Shown: positions 63,337 to 64,000 of the stretch, in pieces
How the letters are laid out: each line of letters starts with the position of its first letter
Numbering within the stretch: the first letter of the stretch is position 1
Source: Alistipes sp.
GTDB lineage: Bacteria; Bacteroidota; Bacteroidia; Bacteroidales; Rikenellaceae
Assembly: GCA_017623505.1 (NCBI GenBank)
Contig: JAGAOZ010000014.1
Location: 120,427-184,426, forward strand
Direction of reading: 5' to 3'
DNA: 64,000 nt
Made by a program: the position numbers and the translations under genes
The notes under the pieces: generated by a model
Databases searched by the model: none
The model's input: the letters and a program-made list of their open reading frames with translations, nothing else
What the model was told of the DNA's origin: nothing

Positions 63337-63380
63337 CGTCATTCCCCGACTAACCAAAGGTTAGACGAAGGGAATCTACC
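63337..63380 (-). repeat. Left palindrome of the GIY-YIG module
   Basis: On the minus strand it starts GGTAGATTCCCTTCG and ends CGGGGAATGACG, with inner arms CTAACC-ttt-GGTTAG. Inverted relative to the copy at 63675-63716. Confidence 0.85.
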
Positions 63381-63382
63381 GT

Positions 63383-63664
63383 TTATCCCTCTATCAACTC
63401 CCGCCAATAGGGGTTAATGCTACCTATAAGCAACTCTTTGCGGTGACGCGAAAGTCTCTTTATGGCTTTCTCGCGTGCGATAGCCTCCCTTATATTTGGC
63501 AACTCCTCAACGTAAACCACCTTGCTGAGGTTATAACGAGCCGAGAATCCTCCAAAACTCTTGTCACGATGTTGGTTTATGCGTTGCAAAAGATTGCTTG
63601 TAACGCCTGTGTATAGCACATTGTTATCCTTGTTTGTCAGCATATACACCCAACTTCGCTCCAT
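63383..63664 (-). CDS. Small GIY-YIG domain protein (YhbQ/UPF0213-like)
   Basis: 93 residues: the GIY-YIG signature appears as WVYMLTNKDNNVLYTGVT (VYM and LYTG), with the Arg (LLQRINQHR) and Glu (YVEELPNIREAIAREKAIK) of the single-domain nuclease family. These proteins are possible DNA endonucleases. It lies only 2 nt from one palindrome and 10 nt from an inverted one, so gene and repeats form a compact unit. Confidence 0.88.
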   Translation of the reverse strand: MERSWVYMLTNKDNNVLYTGVTSNLLQRINQHRDKSFGGFSARYNLSKVVYVEELPNIREAIAREKAIKRLSRHRKELLIGSINPYWRELIEG

Positions 63665-63674
63665 AATCCTATAA

Positions 63675-63716
63675 GGTAGATTCCCATCGCTTGGCTACGC
63701 CAATCGGGGAATGACG
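63675..63716 (+). repeat. Right palindrome of the GIY-YIG module
   Basis: GGTAGATTCCCATCG ... CGGGGAATGACG with inner arms TTGGC-tac-GCCAA. Just upstream of the GIY-YIG start. A decayed partial copy may follow near 63725-63766 (CTGGGAATGACG). Confidence 0.85.
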
Positions 63717-63771
63717 GTTTGTTTATTTCCGTGCTCCGCCAACCCGCCACAAACTGGGAATGACGTGTTGT

Positions 63772-64000
63772 TTACTCACGGTAAACAATCTCGTATTCGG
63801 TAATGTACTTAGGCTCCATTATCTCGCCTTTATAGTGCGTTCTCTCTATGATATTACCCGCAGAGTCGTATTCGAAAAGATGCTTCGAAAACAAACTTCC
63901 GTCGGAGTTGTACTCTGCCGCCTCAATCTGATTACCCGCAGAGTCGTATTTGTAAAGACCCTTTCCGTCTAGACTTTCGTCGGAGTTGTAGAGTGCCGCC
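63772..64000 (-). CDS. YD-repeat-like protein (5' end outside window)
   Basis: Reading the minus strand gives 75 C-terminal residues made of repeats of about 24 residues: ALYNSDESLDGKGLYKYDSA, then GNQIEAAEYNSDGSLFSKHL, then FEYDSAGNIIERTHYKGEIM. The YDSAGNxIE and YNSDGSL pattern resembles YD/RHS-type or related Bacteroidetes secreted repeats. The end is EYEIVYRE. Function and full length cannot be seen. Confidence 0.75.
   Translation of the reverse strand, partial: AALYNSDESLDGKGLYKYDSAGNQIEAAEYNSDGSLFSKHLFEYDSAGNIIERTHYKGEIMEPKYITEYEIVYRE

Overview
The window looks like chromosomal DNA of a gut-type Bacteroidales bacterium, with Alistipes or another Rikenellaceae as my best guess from memory. 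The evidence is SusC/SusD pairs, a SusR-like regulator, an S46 dipeptidyl-peptidase, a GldE-type protein, the archaeal/eukaryote-like ProRS and many promoters of the Bacteroidetes type (TAnnTTTG at -7, TTTG about 20 nt upstream) with no obvious Shine-Dalgarno sites. No rRNA, tRNA, CRISPR array or prophage was seen.

Layout. (1) 1-10.6 kb: one tightly packed minus-strand operon, dnaB-yifB-murG-murC-ftsQ-ftsA-ftsZ-gldE, apparently driven by one good promoter before dnaB. It joins the replicative helicase to peptidoglycan precursor and divisome genes; FtsQ carries a long charged insertion. (2) 10.9-21.6 kb: an alpha/beta hydrolase, a DPP7-type peptidase, a PiT phosphate transporter with a PhoU-like tail, comF-priA, then plus-strand genes for a radical SAM protein and a YitT-family protein. 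(3) 21.7-32.7 kb: a CMP-sugar synthetase, four tandem related membrane proteins of unknown function, infC and thrS (without rpmI-rplT), pdxA, and an operon of rRNA/tRNA methyltransferase, TIR-domain membrane protein and TPR protein. (4) 32.8-45.3 kb: a polysaccharide utilisation locus, SusC-SusD-GH30-SusE/F-like-GH3, with a divergent SusR-like sensor/regulator. Its gene order matches the fungal beta-1,6-glucan locus I recall from Bacteroides thetaiotaomicron. (5) 45.4-64 kb: a TonB-like protein, proS, a FadL-like porin, a strange His/Tyr/Trp- and Ser/Arg-rich lipoprotein, polA, a QueD-like enzyme, a plus-strand operon (YihY, DUF2520, KdsC, YbaK-like editing protein), a TonB-dependent receptor, an orphan LytTR response regulator, a small GIY-YIG protein and the end of a YD-repeat-like protein.

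The most unusual material is in the intergenic DNA of the last 18 kb. Three different repeat families occur there, and each combines a conserved frame with hairpin arms that change in a compensating way between copies: an 81-bp element in five copies, found just upstream of four minus-strand genes; a 42-44 bp palindrome, two inverted copies of which bracket the GIY-YIG gene as a 380-bp module; and a 27-nt core enclosed by different but perfectly paired arms. The covariation suggests selection on folded RNA or DNA hairpins. The tandem membrane-protein family and the TIR/TPR pair are the main protein-level unknowns.
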